Assembly (NCBI GenBank): GCA_023512835.1
Contig: CM042087.1
Location: forward strand, 49,971,265-50,035,264
DNA: 64,000 nt
Source of the DNA: Taxillus chinensis
Lineage: Eukaryota > Streptophyta > Magnoliopsida > Santalales > Loranthaceae
Direction of reading: 5' to 3'
Part shown: positions 10,125 to 20,864 of the stretch, piece by piece
Layout: every line of letters starts with the position of its first letter
How positions within the stretch are numbered: the stretch's first letter is position 1
Position numbers and translations under genes: made by a program
Notes under the pieces: generated by a model
What the model was told of the DNA's origin: nothing
The model's database searches: none
The model's input: the letters and a program-made list of their open reading frames with translations, nothing else

Positions 10125-11589
10125 TCATCTCCAAGATGGTAATATGGTCTTCATGTGCGGCGCCTCCTCCTCTGCGGTGGTCTTTCTCCAAAGATCTTCC
10201 CTCTGCCGCAAGACGGTCTCCAATTGCTTGTCCCTCAATCGCGCCCTTTGAGTAGCTCTCTCCAAAGCAGCTTCTAGTCGTGGACTTGCTGCCTCGGCTC
10301 CTGGTTCTCTTACAAAATAGTCCTCATGATCAAACTCTGTTGTGGCTCATCCGTGCTCTCCAAGGGATATAAGCTGGGAAAATACCAGATTTTGAGTTGT
10401 TAGGCTGAATCTTGCGAGGTGTGGACCATGCTTGATGCATCTTCACCCCTTTCTCCTCTAGCATAACTCGCCCATAGGTGAAGTCGCAGTCCTCCATTCC
10501 ATACAGTACTGGAACAACCTGACTGTCTCCCAGCTGTCTCCCACTCTGCAGCGGTGCATAAGCAGTAGCTCCCCAAGGGCCCAACAGGGGAACCCAGTTG
10601 TACTCACCGCAACTGTATGTCATAGAGTATCTTGGCATCCAGGGAGCAATCCAGACGATGTCTTCTTCCTTTAAGTCCTGTAGCTTCTTCTTCCAGTCTT
10701 CAACTCCTTTAGGCGAATCCACTTACCGAGCGAGAATGTCCAATAGTGTAGTATAAGGTAACCTGGTATACCGGTGTGAAGTTAGGGACAAGACAGGGGA
10801 GGTGTCCCTTCACCCAAGTGCAAAAAAGGGGTAAGCGAGCCGGTGAATCGTCCCGAGCCACGGGTTCTCGGATCCGAAAGGGAACGGATAGTTTCGCTAA
10901 GATAGCTGGGGTGGGATCACAACCTTGCACCACTTGCCGTACCAGGTCAATGACTGTCGCATCTACATACGCTGAGGTGCGCGGAAAAATGACTAACCCG
11001 TAGATGGCTAGGGTCAAAAGCCGGTGAAATCCTGTTTCTGTAGCAGCTATCATAATCTCCTGAATGGTTTTCCATGACAAATGCTCTCGGCCCTCGCGGT
11101 TTACCACCAAAAAGGGGCATCCCAAATAGGGATTTCCATCATTTCGGTAAAAGCTCGTCGTCCAGCTTTCCTAGGTTCCGGCAAGTATACTTTCCTTCTG
11201 TGATCTTCCGGTATGTCAAGCAGCCTTCTGTATTCCTCCACAGTAGGAACAAGGTCAAGGCCGTTGAAGTCGAAACATCTGCGCCTTGGCTCCCAAAAGT
11301 GAAGTGCAGCTTGGAGCATGTCTCTATCACTGGTAAGTCGGTTAGAAGCAATAAATCCCCGAACCGCCGGGCATAAGCAATCTTTCTTTCCTCCATCCAT
11401 TGACGCCATATGGCCCGTAGCTCACTAGTAAAGTCTTGTGAAAATTCCTATCGTAACCTGATCTGCTTTGTGCAACTCTCCCGGTGGGAAGTCTCCTAGA
11501 CGGCGTTGAATTTCACCGGATGCTTGAGCCACCTCGGTAGCAGTCTCCTTTTCCCATACACCCTCTAAGAGATAACTAAATGTTGCCAT
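10125..11589 (-). pseudogene. Ogre-type ORF1, plant-mobile-domain-like (DUF7745-like), frameshifted
   Basis: An additional frame upstream of gag. It can begin at ATG 11587-11589 (MATFSYLLEGVWEKE). It then shifts frame through EERKIAYARRFGDLLLLTD and FWEPRRRCFDFNGLDLVPT with VEEYRRLLDIP. Later blocks include ETGFHRLLTLAIYGLVIFP, CTWVKGHLPC and EEDIVWIAPWMP, and it ends in a basic, probably coiled-coil tail (LRDKQLETVLRQREDLW) before TGA at 10125-10127. At least three or four frame changes occur. The pattern WxPxxRCFxFxxxDLxPTxEEY resembles the plant mobile-like domain (DUF7745 group) found in ORF1 of Ogre elements. Its role is not known. An unrelated host gene is unlikely because of its position between PBS and gag. 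Confidence 0.75.
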
Positions 11590-12213
11590 GCACCCTATAT
11601 GAATGACGTGGTATGCAATATGGAAGCGTTAGGAGAGCAAAAGGAAATATATACAGGATAGACAAATAAACAAATATTGACATTTTAAGCAAACAAGGGA
11701 TGTCTTAATGCAACTATCCTGCAAAACCAAAATTAGCATGGCATGCTTAATCATACAACATGTGGGTCGGTGTGCCCCTAATGGGCCATGATTTCTCACC
11801 CTATCTTATTCGTTGGTCCCCAAGCTTCCTCTCTAGAGGGCTCCGTACACCATGGGATTTACCGGAGGGGGGCCTTAAAAGGACGTGCCTTAAAAGGACC
11901 TCAAGCCTGAGTGAGGAGTCCGGGGTCCCTTCGCGGATAATGATCAACGCTCGGGGCACCCTAATAAACCTCGCTAACCTAAACTATGTTAAAAACTCGG
12001 GTATAGAGTTTATGCATGAATGTAAGAATTATGGAAAGCGATAAAACATGACTATCATGGCATTAACGCGCGTAAATCAAGACTAGCATGCAATGGCAAT
12101 TAAGTGCGATAAATAAATCGATTAAATAAAGAATGAAAGAATAAAAGAATAAAGCAATTTAAAACAAAGGAAACACCTCCTAATCCTAATCCTAGGCCTA
12201 ACTCTCTAACTAT
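11590..12213 (-). other. Leader of the Ogre-like element
   Basis: Noncoding stretch between PBS and ORF1 with no recognisable frame. By position it is the 5' untranslated leader, where packaging signals usually lie, but no such signal can be identified. Confidence 0.5.
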
Positions 12214-12231
12214 TCCCCAGCAGAGTCGCCA
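12214..12231 (-). other. Primer binding site of the Ogre-like element
   Basis: The minus strand reads TGGCGACTCTGCTGGGGA two bases after the LTR end (GATGACA|GC|TGGCGAC). Its start TGG pairs with a tRNA CCA end. Ogre/Tat elements are reported to use a tRNA-Arg primer with a very similar site. The tRNA identity was not verified. Confidence 0.8.
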
Positions 12232-12233
12232 GC

Positions 12234-12758
12234 TGTCATCACCGGATTTCGTCCGGGGGGAAACCGCTTTTTGGGGTGCGGCTCCCCCCCAACCTCCATC
12301 CGAATGGTGAAAAAAACGGAGTCGCCACCAACCGTTTTTGGGGTGCGGTTGGTCACCTAAACGAGAAATTAATCTATGCCGTTGGGGATGGGCTCGGGAG
12401 TTGATTACGCGTGGGGAAGGACTAAGCACCCCCACAACGTCCTTTCGGTACCTATCTTAGGAGTTGGAGGTTTCTAACTTGCTTTAACTATTTAAAGGTG
12501 AGGTCTTAAGTGATGTTGAATTTACAAAACCTAAAAGTCTAATCTCCTTTTTATTTTTCTAAGTTATTTGTTAAAATAAAATTAAGTCCAATTTACCCTA
12601 AACATCTAAAGGAAATCCTAATGATTTGATCCTTGTTGTTTTGTTTTGTTTGATATGTTTGGTTGTATTTTATCTATTTACTTAAATCTAAGTCATCTAA
12701 AAGTCTAAAGGAAAAACCAAAGTTAAATTCATCTTAAATATTTTTTGTTTTTGTTGTT

Positions 12759-12792
<34 letters not shown>

Positions 12793-12802
12793 TTGTTGTT
12801 TT

Positions 12803-12834
<32 letters not shown>

Positions 12835-12980
12835 TTTGTTTTGTTTTGTTTTTTTTTTTTTGTTTTGTTTTGTTTTTGTTTTTTTCTTTTTTTTTTTTTT
12901 TTGTTTTTGTTTTTGTTTTTTTGTTTTTTTTTGTTTTTTTTTTTTTTTTGTTTTTGTTTTTGGTTTTTTGTTTTTTTTTT

Positions 12981-13014
<34 letters not shown>

Positions 13015-13331
13015 AAAGCTAAGAAATAATAAAAGAAAGATAAGTGTTGAAAAGCTAAAGTATTTGAAAAGCCCAAGTGATTGAAAATGTTTTGCTTCTT
13101 TGAAAACTAAAAAAATGTTTAAAAAGTGTTTGAAAACTCTTTTTTTCTCCCTTTTTTTTGAAAACATTTTTTGATTAATTATTTTATTTTATTTTTGTTT
13201 TGAAAACATTTTTTTTATTTTAAAGTTTTTTTTTTGTTTCTTGTTTTTTTTTGTTTTTTTAAAAAAACGTTTTTTTGATTAGTTAATCATTTTATTTTAT
13301 TTTTGTTTTGAAAATATTTTTATTTAAAAGG

Positions 13332-13365
<34 letters not shown>

Positions 13366-16016
13366 TTTTTTTTTTAGAAAGATTAAAAATACATAACTAA
13401 AATAAATGTTAATGTGTGGTGGGTGATTATGCCATTCACAAAGCAAAAACAAACAAACTCACTTTTCTTTTCCCTCTTTTTTTTTCGCTTTTTTTTGTGT
13501 TTGTTGTTTTTTTTTTATACTCATTTACAAATTACAATTGCGTTGGGTCATGAACCCACATATACAAAATTCCCAATGGCCACCCTAACACTTGCCTAAG
13601 GCCTGACAAAGATAAATAAATAAAACAGGTAAGTTGTTCACATGAATGAAAATACAAAGTGAAAGTAAACAGTACAACGTAAGGAAAGAACAGAAAACAA
13701 AACGACACACAGTGGACCAAACAAAATAACAAAACAAAACATAGTCAACATACCCAGAACACAAGCCACAGGAAACCCAAAGCAAATCACACCAAACTCA
13801 AAAACCCCCAACGTTTTCTTTTCTTTGTGAAGACGCTACTCTGGTTAAAACAAAGAGTGGACCGGGCCAAACCAAAGCTCAAAAACCAAACCAAAACAGA
13901 ACAAGATAGCACAAGCCAACGAGCCAGACCTGCAATGTTTTTTTTTTGAAAGAAGATGCCTTTTTTTTTTTTTTTTTTTTTGGTGAAACCAGAATTAGAA
14001 ACAGACCTCAAACGTTCTTGTTTTGTATAAAGATACTGTTTTTTTCAGAGACTGAAACCAGACCAAATCAAATTACGAACAATTAGGCCTCAAACGTTTT
14101 TGTTTTGTAAAGAGATGCTGTTTTTTTTATTTAAAGTGAAACCAAACCAAACCAAACCAGCGTTAGAAAACAAGACCAAACCGTGAACCAAAAAGAAAAC
14201 ACACCCAGAAACGTGTACAAGCAATCATAACAGAGGAGGCAGCCTTAGTCACTCGTCAACCCCAAGAACACACCATGACAGATAAAACCCAAACCAGAGC
14301 AGCAACCCAAACGCATCACCAAGAATAGAACAACAATTAGGATAAAACAAAGCAAAAACAGCAATGAGAAACCTTCGAACTCAACCAAAACACAGAAATA
14401 TTGACAGTGAAGAAAACTAACAACCAACCCAGGCGACTTGGCGATCCCTTCTTCCGATGCGGCCTGCGAAGGTGGCACACCAGGTTGCTCGAAATCACGA
14501 ACAGATAGAAGACAGCAGCGAGCTCCGCGATGGGGCTTTGGGCATCCGGCCTTTGATGGAGCACACACACACGAAATTTTCTTCTTTTCCAAGCAGGTTC
14601 CTTCGCCAGCCGGGCGTCTTCCTCTTGGCCCCGGCCGGCTGTCGCGGGACACCGGATTGGCTTGAAACGGAGTCGCGCGATAGATCGGGTGACGATAATG
14701 ATGGCCGGCTATGGACCTAAGAAGGCCAAGGGGTATTCCACACCTGGCCGGCGGGATGATTTCCGGCCAGGGAGAGCAGGGGCTCTGGAAGAAGGAGGCG
14801 AAGAAGGGGAATTTGATTGTTTTTTCCGATTTTGGAATTTTGGAGGAGAGGAGAGTCGTGCGTTTTTTGGATTTCTCGTTCAAGAAGGGAGGAGAGCCGT
14901 GCCAATCGATGGATCCATGGGGGTTTATATGGAGGGATCGATTCGAATCAAGGGGGGCGAGGAGTCGACTTGGTGTGACCACCGTTTGGCTCGGGTGGGG
15001 CTGTTTGGCTCGGAGAAGCACGGGCGAGGCAAGGCGTGGTGGTCTTTCTGGCGCCGTGGCAGGGTGTGAAAGCTGATTTAGGAACGGCAGAGGAAGAAGG
15101 GAAGGAGAAAGGAGGAGGCAGCGATGCTCAAAGAGGCACTGCGTCGCTGCGCCTGGGGAAGAGGAAGCCGCGTGAAAGGGACGAGACGAGGGAGTTGATC
15201 GAGGTCCTTGGGTTTTGTTTTTTTTGTTTTTTTGTTTTTTTGTTTTTTGTTTTTAAAAAAATTTATTGTTTTGTTTTGTTTTTGTTTTTGTTTTTTTTTG
15301 TTTTTAATTCTTAAGCCAATAAGAAGAGGACATGTGAATTGAGATATGTGGGAGAAAGAAGAGGGCGGCGGCTAGGGTTTGTGACTCTCCTTTTTTTCGT
15401 GTTTAAGTATTTTTTAACGCTTTGTCTTTGAGTTTTTGGGATCGGCAGGATGATCCGGATTTCAAAAAATCTCGAAAAAATTGTTTCCGGACTCGGGGCG
15501 TCGTGACGAGCGACCCCATGTCAATTTTATTTGAAAACGACTCCATTTTTACGCTAAGCCCGTCTCTGCGACTATTTATTACCGAAAAATGTATTTATTT
15601 TGATTTTTATTGAAAAAGGCCCCGGGTGCAAATATATGCAATATATATGTCAAAATTCTCAGAACGACGAGTAGAATGAGATTGTGAGGTTCGTGACCTG
15701 ATCCGGAGTGTCGTTTGAAAAGTCAATTACTGTTTTGACCTCCGCTGGCGGCCCGAACGCTGTTTTGACCACATTTTCCCCGTTTGACCTCACAATTGGG
15801 CGCGGTTGATGGCGTTGATCATCGAATTTGATTTTCTATCGCCTAGGACCGGCTCTTTGGCAAGTGAGGGCCTTTCGCATAATTTCTTGAAATTGGGCAC
15901 TTACAGCTTAGCGATCACAACTCCATCGTTCTACAAAATTTCAATAAACGAGGCGGCGTAGAGGAAAAATTGGATTTGATGAAATGCGTCCAACCCGGAC
16001 AAAATAGGGTCCAACA
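12234..16016 (-). repeat. 5' LTR of the Ogre-like element, 3783 bp
   Basis: Minus-strand ends are TGTTGG at 16016 and GATGACA at 12234, followed by the PBS. The right 457 bp match the left LTR. Inside are long T-rich tracts (12757-13373), A-rich segments, and a GC-rich block (about 14420-15170) in which a 258-codon minus frame opens by chance or as a relic. I recognise no protein there. Very long LTRs are normal for Ogre elements. Confidence 0.9.
12757..13373. repeat. Low-complexity T/G tract in the Ogre LTR
   Basis: 12757-13013 is almost pure T broken by single or double G in runs of TTTTG. Similar T runs recur at 13220-13265 and 13331-13374. The frames here encode only poly-Phe/Leu or poly-Lys/Asn and are not genes. 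Length is likely to vary between copies and assemblies. Confidence 0.95.
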
Positions 16017-16851
16017 CTTAATTTTTATTATTTTCCCAAAAGAAAGAAGGTTTTCTAAAAGAAAATACAAAATAAAAGTGTTTTTTAAAAAACAAATTTA
16101 AAAAAAAAAGATCTTTTCAAAAGATTTTTTTATGGGTGTTTTTTACTAGTAATAAAAAACACCCATAGTAATAAAAAAACCTTTTTGATCGTCTTTAATG
16201 TTTTTATTATTCCTTAGATTTTTTAAAATAAAAGCTTGGGCTTTTGTTTTAGTTTTTTTCTTTCATCATTTTTTTTATTAAGTTTCACTATTAATATTTT
16301 AGGAAACAATTTAATTTAAATTTAAATTTTAACAAAGGATTTAGAAATAAAATGAAATAATTCAACTCTTTGGATTTCCTTAGACCTTTAAGTTAATTAA
16401 ATATAATTTTCAATTTTAATAAAGAATTTAGAAATAAAAAAGGAAAAATTAAAACCAATAGGATTTACTTTTAGAGACTTAGGGTAAATTGAATTTAATT
16501 TCAACTTTAACAAATAACTTAGAAAAAATAAAAAGAATAGAAATTTTAGGTCATTAGGAAAAGTTAACATTGCTTTAGACTAGTCAGATTTAAGTGAACG
16601 GTTAAAACAAGTTAAAAATCTCTAAACTCTTAAAATATGTACTGAAAGGATATTGTGGGGATGCTAATCTTTTCTCACGCGTAGTCAGCTCCCGAGTCCA
16701 TTTCCAACAATTTAAATCATTTCTCCTTTAGGAGATCAATTGCACCTTAAAAATGGTTGGTATTGACTGTTATTTTCATCACCATTTAGATGAAGGTTGG
16801 GGGGGACTACATCCCAAAAGCGGTTCCTCCCTATGGGATTTGAGGATGACA
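16017..16851 (+). mobile_element. Older inverted LTR fragment related to the Ogre LTR
   Basis: Read on the opposite strand, 16660-16851 aligns with the inner end of the young Ogre LTR (12234-12480). Both contain AACCGCTTTT, a C-run followed by AACCTYCATC, CTCGGGAG and TACGCGTG in the same order, with many substitutions. The fragment is therefore in plus orientation and ends GATGACA at 16851. No PBS follows, so it is a 3' LTR or solo LTR end. Its left part stops exactly at the young element's boundary, so the young element appears to have inserted into it. Confidence 0.75.
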
Positions 16852-17482
16852 CATGTTATATAATGTGTTAATGACATGGGTAATTGAGGAATAGTCTTAT
16901 CTCTTGATGACACTATGGTATATGTCTTCGAATGTAATTAAAATGTTCAGTAAGGGTTGTGTGGGTAAGTAGAACACTATATTGACATAAGCATATACCT
17001 GTCATGTAAGATTTAGATTTGGTTGAATCATAGGGTGGTGTGAAATTGCAGGTTACTTATTGGTCAATTGTGCTCACCCTTATTTTGTTGATATGTTTTC
17101 AATTATCGGCACACTAACCGGAAGCTGCTTTGAGGTTGATTGTTATTTGTTTTATACTGTAATAACTTGGCTTATGAATTTGTAATGATATTTGATGTTT
17201 TGTTTTGATTTCATTTATTTAATATCCGGAAAAGGATCTATGAAAGTTATTGTATTGGATTTATAGAAAGATACTATTATTAATTAATTATTTTTTGTTA
17301 GTTTCATATCATGTGGGAATATACAATAATACTTTTGTTGCATGATTTTATAAGTATACTTTGGACAACACTCGGTGTGTAGTTCATATTGGTGATTGTC
17401 ATCAATCCCTTGACCTCTCAGATGTAGGCATGGAGAAGTCACATTCCTGGTTTTAGGTTCTCTGAAATTTGAGGGTATGACA
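16852..17482 (+). mobile_element. Degenerate gypsy LTR 3' end
   Basis: The stretch ends in GAGGGTATGACA, like the GGGGCGTGACA end of the chromovirus LTR at 55934, and an internal segment (GTGCTCACCCTTAT about 17070) resembles the GTTGCTCACCCCTCC of that LTR at the corresponding distance. No 5' boundary, PBS or coding sequence was found. Likely an old solo or truncated LTR. Confidence 0.4.
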
Positions 17483-19160
17483 GGGGAACACTAATATGCA
17501 TCTTTACAAGCATTAATGGATAGATCAAGGACGTTCATGGTGGATAAATTGCCTTATGTTTATTCCATATCTATTTGTATAATAGCTAGTCGGCCTAAGG
17601 CACTCTATAAAACTATTACTATGTCATTTGCCACTTTGATGGTTCTTAATTGACGTTAATGATAATCAAAAACAAATGAATCAAACTGAAAACTTATGCA
17701 AATAACCAACATGAGAACTGATAGTTTTTTACTTTTATTGATCAGTTTTGATTTGTTATTTTTTCAAAATGAAAATCTTTTGTTCAGTTTAAAAATCATA
17801 TATAAACCAACCAAGCCAATGGACACTTATCTCTAATTGAAACCGAATTCTTGAAATTTCAAATCCAACCAAATCGTGAATATTATTTGATTTCAAACCA
17901 AACTAAACCAAATTTATTTACTTTCAATAATTTGATAAAATAGCTATTTTAACGGATCAGTTTTGACGGTTTAGAGTCTCAAGCCTATTTGCTGCTATTA
18001 GATTATGAATAATTACTTTTTGAAAAAAAAACTCAATTAAATCTACTTCAAAATTTAAATAACTAAAAATATAGTTTTATATATGATCATCCAATTCTTA
18101 TCAGGCCCGTATTATATTTAGGCCTGAGTGAGTATTTATTAAAATTTATTTATCAATTAAATTTCACTTACGTCGGCCGGCATTCAGAATCAGCTAACAC
18201 CCATTTCAGACAAACTCCATCTTAGCATTGAATTGAGTTTAATTCCTTGTAATTCATGAACCTAGTTATTATTTGGCTGGTACGTGCTATAACGTTTCGG
18301 TTCATTAATATTGTGACATTTTTTAACCACATTATCATTTATGTTCATTAATATTGTGATATAGGAACGCAGGAGAAAGACTAATGAATTGCATGATCCT
18401 TTATTGTTAGATTTGGGTATATTAATTAATGACCTTATTTTAGGGTTTATCATGATTAACACTCTTTAAGTAGGGGTCTTTTTCTGGTCCTATCAGAGTG
18501 AGATCAACCTATTACTAACTTCTGCTCCGCTTAAATGGTAGGTTAAGTTTTAAAACTATATTTCACTCTATGTGTAGATGGAGTGAGTTATCTCATTCTC
18601 TAGCGGGACAGGCAAATAAAACTTCATCCCTTCACATCTTGTTATTATTTTTTATTAAATTGATCATATGAACAGTTTTGATTCAAATTAAATTTCTATA
18701 TCACTTTTAACTCAAAAAATTATTTAAAATAATTAAATTTTACTATAATAAATATCATTCAAAAATATCAAAATTTATAAATAATAATTATAAAATGATT
18801 AGATAATAATATTTAAAATATTATAAAATTATAAATATTAACGATTAAAATCAAGTGAAACATAGAGTGCGTACTCACACTGCCTAGCTATTACTACTTT
18901 CAACTACGGAGGTTAAGTTTTAAAATTACACCTCGCCCCCACCTAAAAGGAATAATCCATCCAACATAGCGGAGGTGAGAAAAAAAAATGGGTAAAATCG
19001 ATAACAGTGCAGGTGTTTGTTATTCACCCCTACCCTTAACAAAGTACTGCAAATTTAAGGGTAAATTTGACTTTTTCTTTTATATTTGTAAGCATAAATA
19101 TGCTCACAAATTGTTCGAGATAAAATAATAATAAAACTAATCAAAACATTAATTGCTGCA
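17483..19160. other. AT-rich intergenic DNA
   Basis: No gene, RNA or clear repeat boundary recognised. Short frames are random. Confidence 0.5.
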
Positions 19161-20056
19161 TTAGAGCATCTCCAGTCCTATCAAGCTATAATGGGCAGCT
19201 AAAGCTAATTTTAGCTCGCTACAGTACCTATATAGCTAATAGTACTCCAATGTTATATCAGTAATATTTTTACTTAACTTTCATTTTCCCAAAATTACCC
19301 TCATCCTTCAAAATCCAAGCATCAAACATCAAATCCCTAATACAGTTGGGGACGTCGAACAAATCCAAGGCTCGACCGATTGAGAACAGATCTGTACTTT
19401 GGATCGCAGGGGGGGATGCCAACCGGCGCCAGAGGAGAGGGAGATGGGGACGGGAACGGGAGGGGAGAGACAGAGACAGGAACGGCGTTGGGTTGGAGGG
19501 AGATGGGGACTAAGGAGGATACCGATCGACGCTGGGGGGGAGGGAGACGACTCAAATGAGAACGACCGGCGCCGGGGGAGGGAGACGGGCACTGGGGCAG
19601 AGACGGGAACAAGAGGGGGAGACGGGAAGTTGGGAACGAGAGGGGGAGACGGGAACGGCGTTGGGTTGGAGGGAGATGGGGACTGGGGACTAGGGAGGAT
19701 GCCGACCGACGCCGGGGGGGGGGGAGGGGGACGACTCGGACGAGAACGAACGGCCCCGGGGGGCAGGGAGATGAGGAACGACCGGCGCCGGGGGAGGGAG
19801 ACAGGCACTGGACGAGAACGAGAGGGGGAGACGGAAAGTTGGGAACGAGAGGGGGGAGCGGGACGGGGTCCGGGAAGGGATTTCATCATATATGCTGACA
19901 TGACAGGTTCAGCAAAAGTAAAAGCAAAAGTTATATTTAACTTTTGTTTTTGCTTTTACTAAAGGTTTACATGATGGATTGGAGAAGTATTTTAATTATA
20001 TTTTGCTATAGCTTTTGCTATAGCTAGCTGATAGATTGGAGATGCTGAATCTCTAG
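19161..20056. mobile_element. Non-autonomous TIR element (MITE-like) with GC-rich core
   Basis: The left end TTAGAGCATCTCCAGTCC plus TATCAAGCTA mirrors the right end, whose reverse complement is TTCAGCATCTCCAATC plus TATCAGCTAG. Such GAGCATCTCCA ends are common in plant non-autonomous DNA transposons. Subterminal AGCTAAAGC/GCTATAGC motifs are repeated. No transposase is encoded. A TSD is not clear, so the precise ends may be off by a few bases. It lies about 240 bp past the stop of the RKD gene. Confidence 0.6.
19430..19880. repeat. G-rich minisatellite inside the TIR element
   Basis: The block starting AACGGCGTTGGGTTGG at 19481 recurs at 19654, a period of 173 bp, with internal shorter repeats of GAGGGGGAGACGGGAA. 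Long open frames on both strands are a by-product of the strongly purine-biased, stop-poor composition. Confidence 0.8.
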
Positions 20057-20298
20057 ATTTTAAAAAGAAAATCCAAACTTCTAGAGAAATTTCCAAATTG
20101 TTCATTTAAATAAAGTTACATACAAGCTGTAAGTTTCTCACGCACACCTGAATTATTCTATGAAGCTGACCAAATCACGATAGTACCTAATCAATGGTTA
20201 AACCAATAAAATATAACCAGCTCAGATGTGTGCGTAACTTGCAAATAGATTTTCCCCTAGATAAATAATTTGGACATCGTTTAAAATACCCTTCAGTG

Positions 20299-20776
20299 TT
20301 AGAAAATGGAATTAGCGCAGAGAGAGGGTGGGTTCAAGAGGGATCTGATTTCATCATCATCATCTTCTTCTTCGCCTAGATTTGTATGACTACCAGCATT
20401 TGCAGGCACAGTCGTCCCATAGGCGCCGACATGCACCCAGTTACCACTGCAGGAGGAATACTCAATAGCAGTGTGATGGTGATGATCATCATGTGTGCCC
20501 GTGAGTTTTCTCTTCTTGTAGTTGGCCTTGAAGCAAGCTTGCCTCAGCCGCTTGGTCTTGTCCTCCAATTGCTTGTCAGGCATCTCCTCCATCATCCTCT
20601 TCTCCTGCTCCAATATCTCCACCGCATCCCTTACCTTCCCCTCATTCACTTCTCCCCCCTCTTCCATCCCCAGTTCCTGCATTCATAATATTCATTCATA
20701 ATTAGAAAAAGTAATGCATGCTTCCCCTCGCGTACACAACCGACGTGTCCAGATATATATAATTAATGTCTGGTGG

Positions 20777-20864
<88 letters not shown>

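Larger units (their letters stand above)
1..16016 (-). mobile_element. Ogre/Tat-like Ty3/gypsy LTR retrotransposon (3' LTR truncated by window edge)
   Basis: The element reads right to left: 5' LTR (12234-16016), PBS (12214-12231), ORF1 (10125-11589), gag (8666-9854), protease region (6518-8665), intron (6323-6521), RT-RNaseH-integrase (2865-6322), repeat-rich 3' region, PPT (458-472) and 3' LTR (1-457, incomplete). Known features of the Ogre/Tat lineage seen here are an extra ORF before gag, a second archaeal-type RNase H between the gypsy RNase H and integrase, multi-kilobase LTRs and an intron between gag-pro and pol. With a full 3' LTR it would be about 19 kb. The 457 bp present in both LTRs differ at one substitution plus a few bases at the extreme window edge, so insertion looks recent. 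The polyprotein is nevertheless broken by several 1-bp shifts and two stops. The left TSD lies outside the window. Confidence 0.93.

Noticed and set aside
12697..13167. Long open frames across the T-rich tract (poly-Lys/Asn or poly-Phe)
   Set aside because: Pure low-complexity sequence inside an LTR; stop-free by composition, no conserved domain.
14245..15021. 258-codon minus-strand frame in the Ogre LTR
   Set aside because: No recognisable domain, GC-rich composition, located inside the LTR where no protein is expected.
19329..19962. Arg/Gly/Glu-rich and Pro/Ser-rich frames on opposite strands, about 190 codons each
   Set aside because: They follow from the G-rich minisatellite of a TIR element; overlapping on both strands with repeat-derived peptides.
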